From Dolomedes plantarius (lineage: Eukaryota > Arthropoda > Arachnida > Araneae > Dolomedidae), in NCBI GenBank assembly GCA_907164885.2, contig OU015492.1, positions 41,338,893-41,402,892 of the forward strand: a DNA stretch of 64,000 nucleotides, read 5' to 3'. The position numbers and the translations under genes were made by a program. The notes beneath the pieces were generated by a model. It had not been told where the DNA came from. It did not search any database and worked only from the letters and a program-made list of their open reading frames with translations. Shown here one piece after another: positions 22,100 through 34,250 of the stretch. The first letter of the stretch is position 1. Every line of letters begins with the position of its first letter.

Positions 22100-24580
22100 C
22101 ACCCACTGTGAGATTTATAGATTTAGTGGACTGTAATGAATTTTAAAGATTTATTTTGACTTTAAAACAAAATAATAACTAATAGAATATACTTTCACAT
22201 TTAATAGAATACAATTGAATATAAGGGATGGGTCAACGGTGGGAAAATGAAAAACCCAATAGCATAAAGAATGAATTATGATTTGACTTACATATGAATG
22301 ATGAATAATTTTCCATTCCCAGATATCACCAAATCTTTAAACTTTTAGAATACATAAAAAAACAGAGATATTGAGCAAGAGCCATTTCTTTTCATCCTCT
22401 GCTCGCAAAACGTACAATAGATTTTTTCTTTTTAACAAAAATGAATGTTGCCACACAACGTTACAAAAATAAGAAAATACTGGATCAGTGCTGTCACCTA
22501 TAAACGATTTTTGATGCTGGACGGAACACCCACCTAAGTTAATGGGGCGATATTCTTTCTGGTTTCCACATGCAGTGAGGGTGTTGATAGTTTTGCTATC
22601 AATTTTAGCCTACTAGGCTTCACAGGCTCTTTTTAAATTGAACATTCAAGACTTTAAACAAACTTTCTTTATTTAAATCTAACGAATTCACATGAACACA
22701 AAAGCACTATTGCAACAACTTCTCACAACCAGTATATCATCGTATAAAACTGTGTACTCCCAAATATCTATCGAAGTTGCCACTTCCTTACTTAAAACGT
22801 AACAAATCATACATAAAAAATAAGCAAGCATGCAAATGACTCCAAGTGTAACATTACGTCACACTGGTAATAGTACTTTATATGGAGGCCGGCAGGTGTG
22901 ATAAAAGGTAACAATTTCCACACAATATCGGTGAATACGTGCAAAGTTCAACTGTTCTCGCGGGCACGTTTCCTGGACGTTACATGCCCACCGTTAACTT
23001 GAAAGTTTGCCTGCCAACAGGCAAAATTTCAACCATCCAACATTGTCGACCGGCTGCTGGTGACATAATTGACACACGTTCTCTCCCGCCTATCCGTTCA
23101 TGGCTAGGTGTTATTGAAAAGTAAACACGCTTATCGCTCCTCAATCTGAATGATTCACGATAGCGAAGCATAGAATATACAAAATGAACTCTACTACAAT
23201 TCTCTGTCGTCTCTAAACTAAAGAGTTAAATCTTCTCAGGACGCATTTTAATAATATACTCTGAAATACATTAACATTGCATTAAACCTAAAAAAAAATT
23301 TAAAACACAGAAAACTTACACAAATTTACTTATGCTATAAAATAGCTGAATTATCTCTTTACTTTACTACAGCCTTTCTGAGGCCACATGTACACACCTA
23401 CAGTTACCTTAAAAATTTAACTATTACTTTTTTTTCCGTAGTATACCAATATTATAACATCAAAACAAACTCGTCTTATGGCCTTTTGCCACAACACCAC
23501 AGGCATACTATCGTAATTGTGATGAAATTGTTCATAAACTGCCTTACATGTATCCCAGTAATAGGGTTATGTTTCACAAATACACAAACAATTTTAACTT
23601 CAGAAAAAGAACATAACAGCCCACACTTTATATTAACAAATGAACATACTAAAAAAACACACAAAATCTGAATACACTTACCTTCCAGGGTCACTTATTT
23701 ACCCCGATTTCTTTGGAACCTTTCATGTACCTTATGACCCTCAAAATTCATTAAAAAATTTTGAACTTACCAAAATTTTACACATTCGAATCTTGAAGTA
23801 ATTCTCCGTGAAACATCCCACCTGGTCTGACTTCTCGTAAGAAACCTTTCACTAGGTATCCGTAACCCAACAGAACCCTTAAACTTCGCTCTAACAAAAC
23901 TCTGCCCTTCTCTTTGTTTCCAAAATTTACAGAAACCCATATGCTGTTCCCCGGAGTACTTCGTACACCTTTTCATTTTGACCTTAACATAATGCTGTCT
24001 TTCCCAAAATTTTATTTTGTACTTGACGAAACTCTGTCTCCCCGCCTTTTGCCTACCCCTTAAGCAGTTCGGCTTTCTTTTAGACACGGGACCCTTTTTC
24101 CTAGCTTTTTCCTAGCTTTTTAATCCCTAGAACTTTTATCATTTTATCTTCCTTTGAAAATCTTGCTCCGTCAATTCCTTTCACTACCCTTTGCTCCAAA
24201 ATCCGAAACAAATTGTCCTCCCTGATTCCGCCAATTAACCCATTTGGCGATAATCCCTACCGATACCATATTACAGAATTATCCCCACCGATACCATATT
24301 ACAGAATTGGGAACCCAAAATACCCGAATTCCCAATTATTTTTACATTCATGTTTGAGGGAAATCCAGAAGCCTATTTAGAGAATTAACTATTTTTGCGG
24401 TTTTAAGCATATTACATATGATTTTTAAAGGTTTTTAGTTAAAATATCAAAATATAAATTACAATGATCCAGAGTTTTTTTGAGTAAAAGTCTTGTTATA
24501 TTCCGTTATTGGAGGGTGATGTTAATATTTTATATGCACATTAAGGCTTTCTTTTTGTAACTAACAAAGATACATTCAAT
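22100..24580. other. No gene recognised; possible minus-strand exon signals
   Basis: No transposon or protein family was recognised. A direct repeat ACCGATACCATATTACAGAATT occurs twice (about 24261 and 24289). Two good minus-strand splice-donor contexts occur: AAG|GTAAGTG at about 23676-23684 and TTGG|TAAGT at about 23767-23775. The latter sits at the end of a 106-codon minus frame (23767-24087). This is weak evidence only. Confidence 0.35.
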
Positions 24581-24584
24581 TATA

Positions 24585-25372
24585 CAGAGTGATTCACTAG
24601 TAAGAGTCCCCAAATATTCCGTAATAACTCTCGCTAAGCAATCTGAACGTAACAACTTACAATGTGCTCCTCAGTTCATTGCACATCGCGTCAAGTGGTC
24701 TCGGATGAGACGTGGTTCCATTTGTCCGATTGCTTTAACTCGCAAAACACCCGTGTCTGAGACACTGAAAATCCCATTGCCTTTCATCAAAAACCACTCC
24801 ATGATCAAAAAGTTGCAGTGTGCTGCGCAATGACTCGGTAAAGCATCATAGGCCCCACTTTTTTTTACCACCGTGAACACCGATGTATACCTGGGCATTT
24901 TTGAACAGTCCGTCATTCAACTGGATGATCGTGAGTTAACTGGAAGTCTACTCCCAGCAAAATGGAGCAACGTGTCACACATTGGCATGGAGCATGACAG
25001 AAATCGAGTCCATCTTTGGCAACAGGGCTATTTGAAAGGCGCTTTGGACACCACGATCGTCATATCTGACACCACGAGACTTCCTCTTTGGATAAAAGTC
25101 TACCGGAACAAGCTTCGCACTGTGGAAGGTCTGGAGGAAAACCACCAACATGAAATTGCTGCTATTCTCCTCTATATCATTGTCAAAATATTTATGAACA
25201 TGATACGAAGCATCCAGATATGTATGTAAGAAAACGAAAATCCCTTCCAGAATATCATGAAATGCGACTGAATATACATACGTTTTCTCACGTATTTTTG
25301 GGGCTCAGATTGCTTTACGTTAGCTAGAGTTATTACAGAATATCTGGGGCCTCTTTCAAGCGAATCACCATT
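24585..25372 (+). mobile_element. Internally deleted mariner-like element
   Basis: TA on both sides (24583-24584, 25373-25374) with about 62-bp imperfect inverted repeats. The left end reads TGATTCACTAGTAAGAGTCC and AGCAATCTGA. The right end, read inverted, gives TGATTCGCTTGAAAGAGGCC and AGCAATCTGA. Total length 788 bp, too short for a full element of this type, and the transposase lacks its middle. Confidence 0.8.
24690..25250 (+). pseudogene. Mariner-like transposase remnant
   Basis: The catalytic-domain entry is readable as VVSDETWFHLSD with the first Asp, followed by a RVSET segment with a stop where the family has Trp-Gly. The next frame gives FFTTVNTDVYL. The second Asp (QQDxAPPH) is missing. 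The far C-terminus is recognisable as MIRSIQICM near 25200-25229. Two or more frameshifts and stops are present. Only a relic of the DDE domain remains. Confidence 0.65.
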
Positions 25373-25374
25373 AA

Positions 25375-27272
25375 TTTTAATGAAGAAATGTCAAACATTT
25401 ATAATGATAAACAGTTAATGATATGCAAAAGTTGAAAGTTTAAATAAATTTAACTTGTAAGAACAAACTTTTATTTTGTCCAGTAACAATTACACCATAC
25501 ACAGAAAAATTACATATATAATTGTTATAACACATAATTGTTATTTTAGGGATCAAACAATCAATCTCTTCATCAAACTAAGTATCTCGTTTCACATTCG
25601 CAATGCCCTATCTAATTAGCTGTTTACGCTTGACTCTTAAGAAGATCAAATGAATGTGCTTCATCACAAAAGATCAAAGAGTCATATATATTAAATTAAT
25701 TCCTTAAATTAAAAGACAACTACCGCTCAATTTGTTACAGAATTAGGTCGTTTACAGATGAGGAAGCTATTTGGAAATGATCGATCCGAAATATTTGAAT
25801 AACGTCCACATACACATACACATAAAATCCGGCCATCCTTTAAAAAAAACACTTTGTCTTTTTATATCTTTATTTTTAATCTCATTCAATGAATAATTTT
25901 TTTCTTCAACAATCTAAGAGGATAGAAAATAACATACAATGTTAACTAGATGATGCAAAAATGCTACAGATTTTTACATACATATTTGTTTTTTTTCTAT
26001 GCAAAAAAGATTTTCTGTTCCACATTAAATCTAGTTAAAGGGAAAAAGCTGGAAAAAAAAACTTATAAATAAATCATTGCGACTCCCAAGCCCGTATAAT
26101 GAACGTTAATGATCTCAATATAGTACTGTCTAATGATATTTCATGCGATTTATTGATGCACATTTTAGCTATTACACCTTTTAACTGTTCATTTAGGCAC
26201 GTAGAGTTTGCCTTTTTTAGTTATAATATGAAGTCCCCGTAGATAAGAGTATTTTTATGTCACCATCAAAATTCCTGTATCTAATACTATCAGGAACACA
26301 AACTTCTCATATCAATCATTTGTTAGCTGGATATTTGAAGCAAGTTTTTTAAAATGTCAAGAAAATTATACATTATAATAATGTCCAAACATGAAATCAA
26401 ACTACTATGAAAAGATTATTTTTTTAAGAATAATTCTTTATTATTTGTAAGCCCTTCGTTACAAGGTAGTTATTTCTACGCTCGTTTGGAACTGCTAGAT
26501 AGGTTAACTAACATTTAGCTAAATAAAGGAATATAAATATAAAGAAAGTACTGATTTTTTATGTAAAAATCATTCATAAAACATTTTAATAGAAAATTTA
26601 AAAAATGTGAGATTACATGATATTTCATTGTAACACATTATAGTTGTTGTAATGTGTTACAATTAAGGCAATTATCCCATAAAACGCGTAACAAAATGTT
26701 AATCCTCTGTCAGAAATGACAAATGCAACGGTTATAAAAGAGGTTGTTTTTTTCGTGGAAAGCCTTTATAACTATTATAAACAAACCTTTTATAACTATT
26801 ATAGTTAATATTATTATTTTTATTCGACTAAGCTTAAGTAATTTGCATAATCTATATAATTAACTCTTTTATAAAGCACAACAGTTTATATAGAGCGGTT
26901 GATAAATTCACCTCGCCAATCTCCAAATTAATGATAAGCTACTTAGTATTTTTCTAATGACACAAAAGTAAAAAAAAATTTATGGTGACTTTTTACTCAG
27001 GAAAGTTAATCTTTAAATCATGTTTGATTTAATTTCAAATTTTTTAGAATTTAGCAGTAAAACTTTTACATGACGACAATATATTGGCGTGTCGTAATAC
27101 AAAATATCGTTTAAAAATTAAATTCAGAATACTTCAAAATCCTGACCGCTACAATCATAGATAGTTTAGCATGCAGAAAAAAAAATTTGAAAACGTACAT
27201 TTGTCAGCAGGGAATTAGAAAAATACAGAAGGGGAAATTACTCACTTAAACATTGTAAACGTAGACTGAGAA
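25375..27272. other. AT-rich intergenic sequence, nothing recognised
   Basis: No gene was found. A perfect 12-bp hairpin stem (TGTAACACATTA ... TAATGTGTTACA) with a loop of about 9 nt lies at about 26629-26661. Confidence 0.5.
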
Positions 27273-27544
27273 CTCAAAAGTAGGGTGGGGAGAAAAAAAT
27301 AATTTTTTTATAATCAATTTCTAATAGCGCGGAAAACTTGCGCATTGGCATCCTAATAACGGGAAAAATAATAGAAAAAAAAATATATATTGGTTTTGAA
27401 ATCGCGCAAGAGCCCTAAAGTTTAGAAAAAAAAGAAAAAATCTGCACTTTTTAAAGACGTATAAAAATTATTTTAATAGTTTACTTTATTTCTAATAGTG
27501 TAAAAACCACTCTTTGTAGTTACCTAAATGCGTGAAAAATACTT

Positions 27545-28370
27545 TTGGACACATTACCTTTCATTTCAATTCGCGCAAAAAGCCTTAAAATGCCATTTAA
27601 TTTTGTAAAAACCTCATATTTTAGCTCTTCGACCATTTCAGCATTTTTTTCCTTTATGAGTTTGGTATTGCCTTCTACATTGCAAATGCGTTCAAAGTTG
27701 TCGTATACTTCCTTATTAAGTGCTAGGTATGGTGTTTGTGACAGGGCCACAGCAGCAATAGCTTCTGGTGTCCTGCATGATCTTGGAATGATCTCTGATT
27801 CAGATATGTCACATGCGATTGGCAAAAGTAAGATTAGAAAGAAAAAAGTGAAGATTCGAAAAGCAATAAAGGAAAATGCACCAGCTGAAAGGAGTACATG
27901 GAATCTACTTCGACGGTAGAAAAGATAATACATTAACACAAGAAAATATAGGAGCTAAAATGTACCGCAGAGTAAGAGAAGAAGAACATATCAGCGTGAT
28001 TAGTGAGTATGGTGGCCATAACATTGGCTATGTTACATCAAAAACAGGAACCAGAGATGATATTGCCGAAAGTTTTTTGACTACATGAGTAAGAAAGATT
28101 TTGACATGAGTGCAGTGGTAGCCATCGGTTGTGATGGGACAGTCACAAACACCGGTTGGAAAAGTTGTATAGGACATAGAAGTTAGGTGTCAGCAACCAC
28201 TGCCGTAGTTTACTTGTTTGTTTCACTTTAATGGACTGCCTTTATAAACATTTGTCTGATCATTTCGACGGGACAACAAGTGGGCCAGCTTCATTCAGTG
28301 GTCCAATTGGCAAGCAATTGCCTATCTATGAGAAAAATCCTGTAGTTGATTTTGTGCCGATTCTAATTTG
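27545..28370 (+). pseudogene. Transposase-like ORF, left-arm inverted copy
   Basis: Open pieces at 27545-27919 and 27876-28088 give a basic Lys/Arg-rich N-terminal region, then GIYFDGRKDNTLTQENI, then GYVTSKTGTRDDIAESF. In another frame VVAIGCDGTVTNTGWK follows near 28116-28160. The two Asp positions (FDGRKD, GCDGT) look like RNase H-fold catalytic residues. Later pieces (FDGTTSGPASFNGPIGKQL) are interrupted. I recall this ORF as a multi-copy family across arthropods but cannot name the superfamily. Truncated at the palindrome centre and frameshifted. Confidence 0.6.
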
Positions 28371-28404
28371 GGAAAAAAAAGTCTTAATGTCTGGATAGCA
28401 CAGG

Positions 28405-29312
28405 TTTACGATCGGGAATGGCTGAGGGGTCCAGGATCTTTAACAGCTAATTCTTGATATCAGAGTCCAGTGATGAATGCATTAACAATGTCTAGAAGAT
28501 ACTGCTGACCTTTACTCAGGTCAGTTTTTTTTATTCTGATGACAACTTCAGTTTGAATCGGCACAAAATCAACTACAGGATTTTTCTCACAGCTAGGCAG
28601 TTGCTTGCCAATTGGACCATTGAATGAAGCTGGCCCACTTGTTGTCCCATCGAAGTGCTTTGACAAATGTTTATAAGGCAGCTTATTAAAGTGAAGCAAA
28701 CAAATAAACCACTGCAGTGGTCGCTGAGACCTAACTTCAATGTTCTGTACAAAACCAGTGTTTGTGATTGTCCATCACATCCGATGGCTACCACTGCACT
28801 CATGTCAAAATCTTTATTTTTCATGTAGTCGAAAATAGTTTCGGCAATATAATTACCGGTTCCTGTTTTTGGTGTAACATTGCCAATGTATTGGCCACCA
28901 GGTTCCCTAACCAAGCTAATATTTTCTTCTTTTCTTACTCTGCGGTACAATTTAGCTCTTATTTTTCTTGAGTTAATATATTATCTTTTCTACCGTCGAA
29001 GTAGATTCCATTTACTTCTTTTAGCTGGTGCTCTTTTTCCTTTATTGCTTTTCGAATCTTCACTTTTTTCCCTTCTAATCTTACTTTTGTCAATCACTCG
29101 TAACATATATGAATCAGAGACCATTCTAAGATCATGCAGGGCACCAGAAGCTATTGCTGCTGTGGCCCTATCACAAACGTCGTACCTATCGCTTAATAAG
29201 GAAGTATACGACAACTTTGAACGCATTTGCGATGTAGAAGGCAATACCAAACTCATAAAGGAAAAACATGCTGAAATATGAGGTTTTTACAAAAATAAAT
29301 GGTGTTTTAAGG
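28405..29312 (-). pseudogene. Transposase-like ORF, right-arm copy
   Basis: Minus-strand pieces 28990-29256, 28573-28950 and 28460-28699 overlap in different frames. They give the same order as the left arm: basic N-terminus, KMYRRVRKEENISL, VVAIGCDG and FDGTTSGPASFNGPIGKQL. They then run through the single-copy centre with LSKGQQYLLDIVNAFITGL, a stop, and DPGPLSHSR. The frame is broken at least three times. This arm extends further into the gene than the left arm, so it is probably the original and the left arm the inverted copy. Confidence 0.6.
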
Positions 29313-29621
29313 CTTTTTTGCGCGAATTCAAATGAACGGTCATGTATCCAAAAGTATTTTTCACGAATTTAGGTAACTACAAAGAATAGTTTTTTTCACT
29401 ATTAGAAATAAAGTAAACTATTAAAAAAGTTTTATACGTCTTTAAAAAGTGCAGGTTTTTTTTCTTTTTTTAAACTTTAGGGCTCTTTCGCGATTTCAAA
29501 AACAATTTATATTTTTTTATATTATTTTTACCGTTATTAGGATGCCAATGCGCAAGTTTTCCGCGCTATTAGAAATTGATTATAAAAAAATAACTTTTTT
29601 CGCCCCACCCTACTCAACAGT

Positions 29622-30855
29622 AAACGAATGATTTACAGCAGTATTGACACACTTGCAGATATTTAGAGGAAAATCTTCAAGCATAAAATTCTTTGTCATT
29701 AGCAAACGAATCTCTTTGATAACGAATAAAGTAACACAAATGCTCAAATTTTAAAATTTTACCAAAACGACTTGAAAAATCAGTATAGAAAGTAAAACTG
29801 AATTAGTAAAACCACAACAAATAAAAGAAATAAATAATGTATACTTAAATTAACTAGTTTAAAATACATATAAAGAGTAATTTTATTTACTATACAAATA
29901 TTCTCTAAATACATGTTTAGCAATAATGATTTTTATCATTTCATTCAGCATTATTTGGTTTCTAATTATAAGACTAATTAATGCTCTTGCAAAAAGTTAC
30001 TTTAGTAAGGCATTTTTTTCTCTGTTATTCTCCGTGGAAAATTCTAATTGCTTTAGATTTGAATACTATGAAAATATTAATTACGAATTGCTCAACTTTC
30101 AAAAGGTAACTTTTATAATAATGTAAATAATTCCTTTGAGACACAGTGTTTATCAATTCCTTGAAACCTAAAAATTATGGAATTATATTCCAATTATTTA
30201 ATCAGTTTTATTTTAACATCGTACAGAAAAATAATTTTGCATAGGAAAGGAATTAAACGAGTTGTTCCCAACATGACTAAGTATATAAAATTGGTTTATC
30301 AAGCGAGTAAAATATGCATTTAATACTGTTAGAATATCTCTTTACTAGTGCTTGAAACCCTTCTTATGCTAATGAAAATGTTTGATAAAAGGAGGAAATC
30401 CTATTCTAGCATTCAATGGATAAAAGCTTTATCCAAAACATCAATTATTCTATTGTAAACCATTTTAACTTTAAAACCTTAACATCCATCAGTTTATATA
30501 ACAGAATAAACTCGCTGGATAGAAGGGAACTCGGAATATTTGCATGAAAATATGTTTACGTTAATTACATTGAAAATTAATTTATTTTACTTTTCTACTA
30601 TGTGTTATTAGACGTCTTATGGTTTGTATATATAAAAGTAGCCAACCATAAATTACATTTCAAATAATTCTATTCAAATATATATTTAACTCGTTGATCT
30701 TTCATTTCATTTATAGCAGATACATTTAATAAAAACTCCTATAAACAACAAGATACATATTGCGTAATCAACAAATTGAAATGGTTAACTTCGTTATGAT
30801 ATTTTTTGATTTTTTTGAGTTTTTTAAAAATAATTCACATGTCTAATATGTCATT
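29622..30855. other. AT-rich intergenic sequence, nothing recognised
   Basis: No supported gene, terminal repeat or RNA. Confidence 0.5.
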
Positions 30856-30861
30856 TAGTTG

Positions 30862-30935
<74 letters not shown>
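30862..30935. repeat. (TA)n microsatellite
   Basis: Uninterrupted TA. It ends exactly where the hAT element begins, so the element probably inserted into the repeat. Confidence 0.97.
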
Positions 30936-30938
<3 letters not shown>

Positions 30939-31224
30939 GGGTTCCCAAAGTGTGAGCCGCGGCACCTTGCGGTGCCGCGCAGAGCGACAGAAAGATAAGG
31001 GGTGCCGCGAAGTGTTCATGATCATATCTAATCTATTGCTAAGGACTATTCCGATATAACTCCAAAAACCTGTGTATTGCAGAAGTACATGGTCTCTAGT
31101 GGAGAAAATGTTTCACATAGCATGCTGACAGTTTTCGCAGAGCACCTATCACAACGAACTAACTGGTTCGCAAAGTAATTCGTAGAAGACTAAACCGAAA
31201 AGTTTACATGAATCCAAGATCCAT

Positions 31225-31570
31225 TCCATGTGAAAGCTTCAAAAGAATTCACTTCACAAGAGGAAGACAATCTAATTGAACTATGGAGTGAAAAAAGCCT
31301 GAAAGCGAAATTCGCTTGTTTGGGTTTGACGAAGTTTTGGATATCTATAAAAAAATGACTATCCCATTCAAAAGCTATAAGGGTTCTCATTCCCCTTGCA
31401 AATTCCTATTTGTGCGAATTTGAGTTTTCAGCAGTTGCTGTTATAAAGAGAAAATATTGTTTGAAAATTAATATAAAAAAAAGAATTAGAGTAGTGTATC
31501 AAGCTTTATTCCGCGATTCGAATAATTGTGCAGTGAGCATCAAGCTCACCCGTCACACTAAAACTAAACA
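31225..31570 (+). pseudogene. hAT transposase C-terminal remnant (ZBED5/SCAND3-like)
   Basis: The frame reads KEFTSQEEDNLIELWSEKSL, KAKFACLGLTKFWISI, a stop, then AIRVLIPLANSYLCEFEF followed by SAVAVIKRKYCLKINI. This is the end of the catalytic region and the hAT dimerisation domain; the family form is LLPFATTYLCExGFSALxxIKxKYRNRL. The BED finger and the catalytic Asp residues are not present. A 1-bp frameshift or stop lies near 31357. It is a relic of a ZBED5/SCAND3-type hAT. Confidence 0.75.
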
Positions 31571-31653
31571 CACATATACCAAGAGCCTTTGGAAGGTAAT
31601 TTTATTATTAATTTTATTAGTATGTTTTCCTATTAAATATTACCGATTAAAGT

Positions 31654-31867
31654 GGGCCGTGGCGGCCTTGTGATACAGCGCGCTGGTTTTCGGTGCTGAG
31701 GGTGCTCAGATCGGATCCTGGCGAAGCGCCGCCGTTTGTGACGTCCCTTCATAGGGGGCAAAGCTGGTCTGCCTATGTGGCGCCCCTATATTAAAAAGGC
31801 CAGCATAACTGCGGTGAATTATAGGTGAATGTCTTCGCGACAAGTGCCTCCTCATTGGAGAAAAAAA
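31654..31867 (+). mobile_element. tRNA-derived SINE inside the hAT, with target duplication
   Basis: Flanked by an exact 8-bp direct repeat ATTAAAGT (31646-31653 and 31868-31875). The head has a tRNA-like box A region (GTGGCGGCCTTGTGATAC) and a box B-like CAGATCGGATCC. It ends in a short A-rich tail. It shares the phrase GTGCTGAGGGT.CT with the SINE at 52845. Its position inside the hAT dates it as the younger insertion. Confidence 0.82.
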
Positions 31868-32123
31868 ATTAAAGTACTGGCGTGTTTTTTAAACACATGT
31901 CGTATTTATTTATTAACGTTCTTACCACTTACTTCTCTAATTTCTTCTTCACAGTCGTACAAAAATTATATATATATATATCTATATATATATATTAATT
32001 ATGCATAATATATGTAATAATAATATACCACAGATAGATATTATATGACGGAGGATGCCGTGAAAAAATTCTAATTCTCTTAAGGGTGCCACGATTTGGA
32101 TAAGTTTGGGAACCCCTGATATA

Positions 32124-33190
32124 TCTAATATATAAAAATGAATGTTTGTCTGTCTATCTATCTACCAATATATCTATAATTGTATAGAAATCCACAGTTT
32201 AGGAGCAACGACCGTGAAATTTTACATACAGACGTGTTTAAAAACAGCGGATTGTCTTAAGAACTTCCAAAATCGAAATTAATTACCGTTAATTTTTAAT
32301 TAATAAAAAACCCAACAATTTTTGAAGGGTGAATCTATAAAGGGAAGATACACTCAACCATGTACCAAGGGTGAATCCAGAAATGTAAGAGCTTCACAAT
32401 TTGAAAGGCCAACATGTTAGGTTTAAAGAACAGCGAGAAGCAAAAACGATAGAAAAATAAATACAATCAAGCAGTTTCAAGTCATATATTAAACCCGAAT
32501 AATAAATGAAAATAATAATCTTTTAAGTCAGATTTTATACTCTAAAATAGATCCAACAGCATATTCACACTCTCAACACGCGATGGAAAATTCGAATCAA
32601 CCAAGTGTCACGAGATCTTTTTCAATCCCTACTGCAATCCCCCTCGCTTATACTTTTGTGTCTATTGAAGAGTTAAAGACTAAGTTTTTATCCTGCTAAC
32701 TTATTTCTCACTTAAAACTCCTCTTACTCCGTAAATGTATGTATATTCACCAACCCATAGCAACTTTCCAAAAAACTCATTGCGAATATATTTTACTTGA
32801 CTCAACAGAGTTGTGTGTCATCGTGGCGCATTCGGTAAAACGGCTTTCTACCCTATACGATTCGGGTTTGAATACGGGAGCGTAAAAATTTTGCTAAACC
32901 TGTATTTTCAGCTTTTTTATGAAGGCTTTTTTATTTCAGCTTTTATTTTCCCAACAAACACAGGACTGACGGCAGCTTATCGGGCCAGTGCTGGAAGCGC
33001 CGGTAGAACGACAAGTACGGGAGAAATTTTCTGGGCCGTTCGCGGGTTGTTTACGAACCTTCGAAGGGGAACGCTTTGCTGTTTACGTGTTTCAGGGCCT
33101 GTGATGGGTTGATATGAACCGCGCCGATACCGACATGGCTCCATCGTACCTTAATCGGCCGTCCGATTCGTAGCCATAACTAGCAGAAAT
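32124..33190 (+). mobile_element. Helitron-like family H2, 5' part, with shared GC-rich block
   Basis: Starts TCTAATATATAAAAATG, a Helitron-type 5' end, then TTTGTCTGTCTATCTATC. Around 32270-32330 it matches, inverted, sequence near 49035-49082 (AATTAATTACCGTTAATTTT). Near 32895-32930 it shares TTTGCTAAACCTGTATTTTCAGCTT with 49427-49450. At 32951 the phrase CCCAACAAACACAG also occurs inverted at 43300-43315. No Helitron 3' hairpin was found, so the end is a guess. The GC-rich part (32810-33130) could instead be an independent SINE, with a box B-like GGGTTTGAATACGGG at 32867. Confidence 0.35.
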
Positions 33191-33199
33191 CTGTATCAG

Positions 33200-34085
33200 A
33201 ATTATGGATTTGAAAGGGAAGGTGATGATTAAACAAAAGATACTTTTCAGAAAAATGGCTCTTATTTCTGTGTAACCTCTTTTACGAGGAAAATTCACAT
33301 AACATTCTTGGTATGTAAAGATTATATAATGTGAGAAGTGTAAGGTAATCAAAAAGTAGTTTCATTGTTAATTTTTTATCTATTACTGGAGAAATTTTAA
33401 AAATATCTACTTAAAAATGGAGCCTTGTTGCACCACTCTTTATTTAAAAGAGAGGAATTAGTGGTATCTATCTTATTTTACTACTCATTTATTTTTAGCG
33501 GTGGATGTCACACATTTACGTAGCAACTTCCACAATGAATTTCCTAGTAAATATTAAAGATATTTTTTCTTAATCAAACTCTTCTCTTTTTGTTTTTACC
33601 TGCACTGCAAAAATAAAATGCTATTTAGTGCATGTAACCAAATTATAATTATACCTAAAATGTATAAGAAAGTGCCTCAGCTACCAAAATATATTTGCAG
33701 TTGTTAATTTTCAAGCACATATTTCAGACGGGTATGATTTTGATTTTGAAACGGATATAGACGTAGATCTCCAATGTGGGGAGAGGTTCCATATTTATGC
33801 CCTCTACTTCTGAAAATAGTTCTTATTTTGTGGAGCTTGCCTAACACCATTGGTAGCAAGAATTGTTAGTAAAAGATATAGAAAAGAGATAGCATGTTCC
33901 TGGAATTTCTGCAGTCAGAGAGAGTTTGCAAGAGAGTTTAAAAATGTTAACATTTGTAAACAAAATATTTTTTCTTATAGGTTATATTGCCATAAATAGC
34001 CTATGTATTAATATTTTTTTACGACATTTAAATTTTTTTTTGCCGTCGACTAACATCTACATGTTAATAACATATATTTTTTTAA
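33200..34085. other. AT-rich intergenic sequence, nothing recognised
   Basis: No supported gene or repeat structure. Confidence 0.5.
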
Positions 34086-34089
34086 TTAA

Positions 34090-34250
34090 CATGAAGGAAA
34101 TAATCTAAGAACTTCAGCTTGCCAGCCTTGAAGCAGGGGAAAGAGAGGGAATAAAATGAAAAAAAATGCCAGCCGCGGGATTCGATCCCGCCACCGCTAG
34201 GTTACAAACCCAGAGCGCTACCACCCATGCTACGAACCACTCAAGCTAAA
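34090..34250 (-). mobile_element. tRNA-Thr-like SINE or tRNA pseudogene
   Basis: Read on the minus strand, a tRNA-like block carries a D-arm-like TAGCATGGGTGGTAGCGC, an anticodon arm CTGGG-TTTGTAA-CCTAG (anticodon TGT, Thr) and a T-arm GCGGGATCGAATCCCGC matching box B. The acceptor stem does not pair and unique sequence follows it. A SINE head or decayed tRNA is therefore more likely than a working tRNA. Confidence 0.55.

Larger units (their letters stand above)
27281..29612. mobile_element. Fold-back element 1 of an unplaced transposase-like family
   Basis: Termini TAGGGTGGGG and CCCCACCCTA, flanked by 8-bp direct repeats CTCAAAAG (27273-27280) and CTCAACAG (29613-29620), one mismatch. The two arms, about 27281-28370 and 28553-29612, are inverted copies of each other over more than 1 kb. 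The ~180-bp middle (28371-28552) is single-copy and continues the minus-strand coding sequence. Each arm carries the same N-terminal part of one transposase-like ORF. An 8-bp duplication is typical of hAT and P-type elements. Confidence 0.88.
30936..32118 (+). mobile_element. hAT element (internally deleted), contains a SINE
   Basis: Termini CAGGGGTTCCCAAA and TTTGGGAACCCCTG are perfect inverted repeats. The element sits in TA-rich flanks, so an 8-bp duplication (ATATATAT/ATATATCT) is only suggestive. GGTGCCGCG-type subterminal repeats occur near both ends. 1183 bp including a SINE of about 214 bp. Confidence 0.88.

Noticed and set aside
32813..33112. 99-codon frame in the GC-rich repeat
   Set aside because: The same DNA occurs elsewhere in the window as a non-coding repeat in the opposite orientation.
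34155..34245. Functional tRNA-Thr gene
   Set aside because: Anticodon and T arms look right, but the acceptor stem does not pair and the D arm is irregular. More likely a SINE head or pseudogene.
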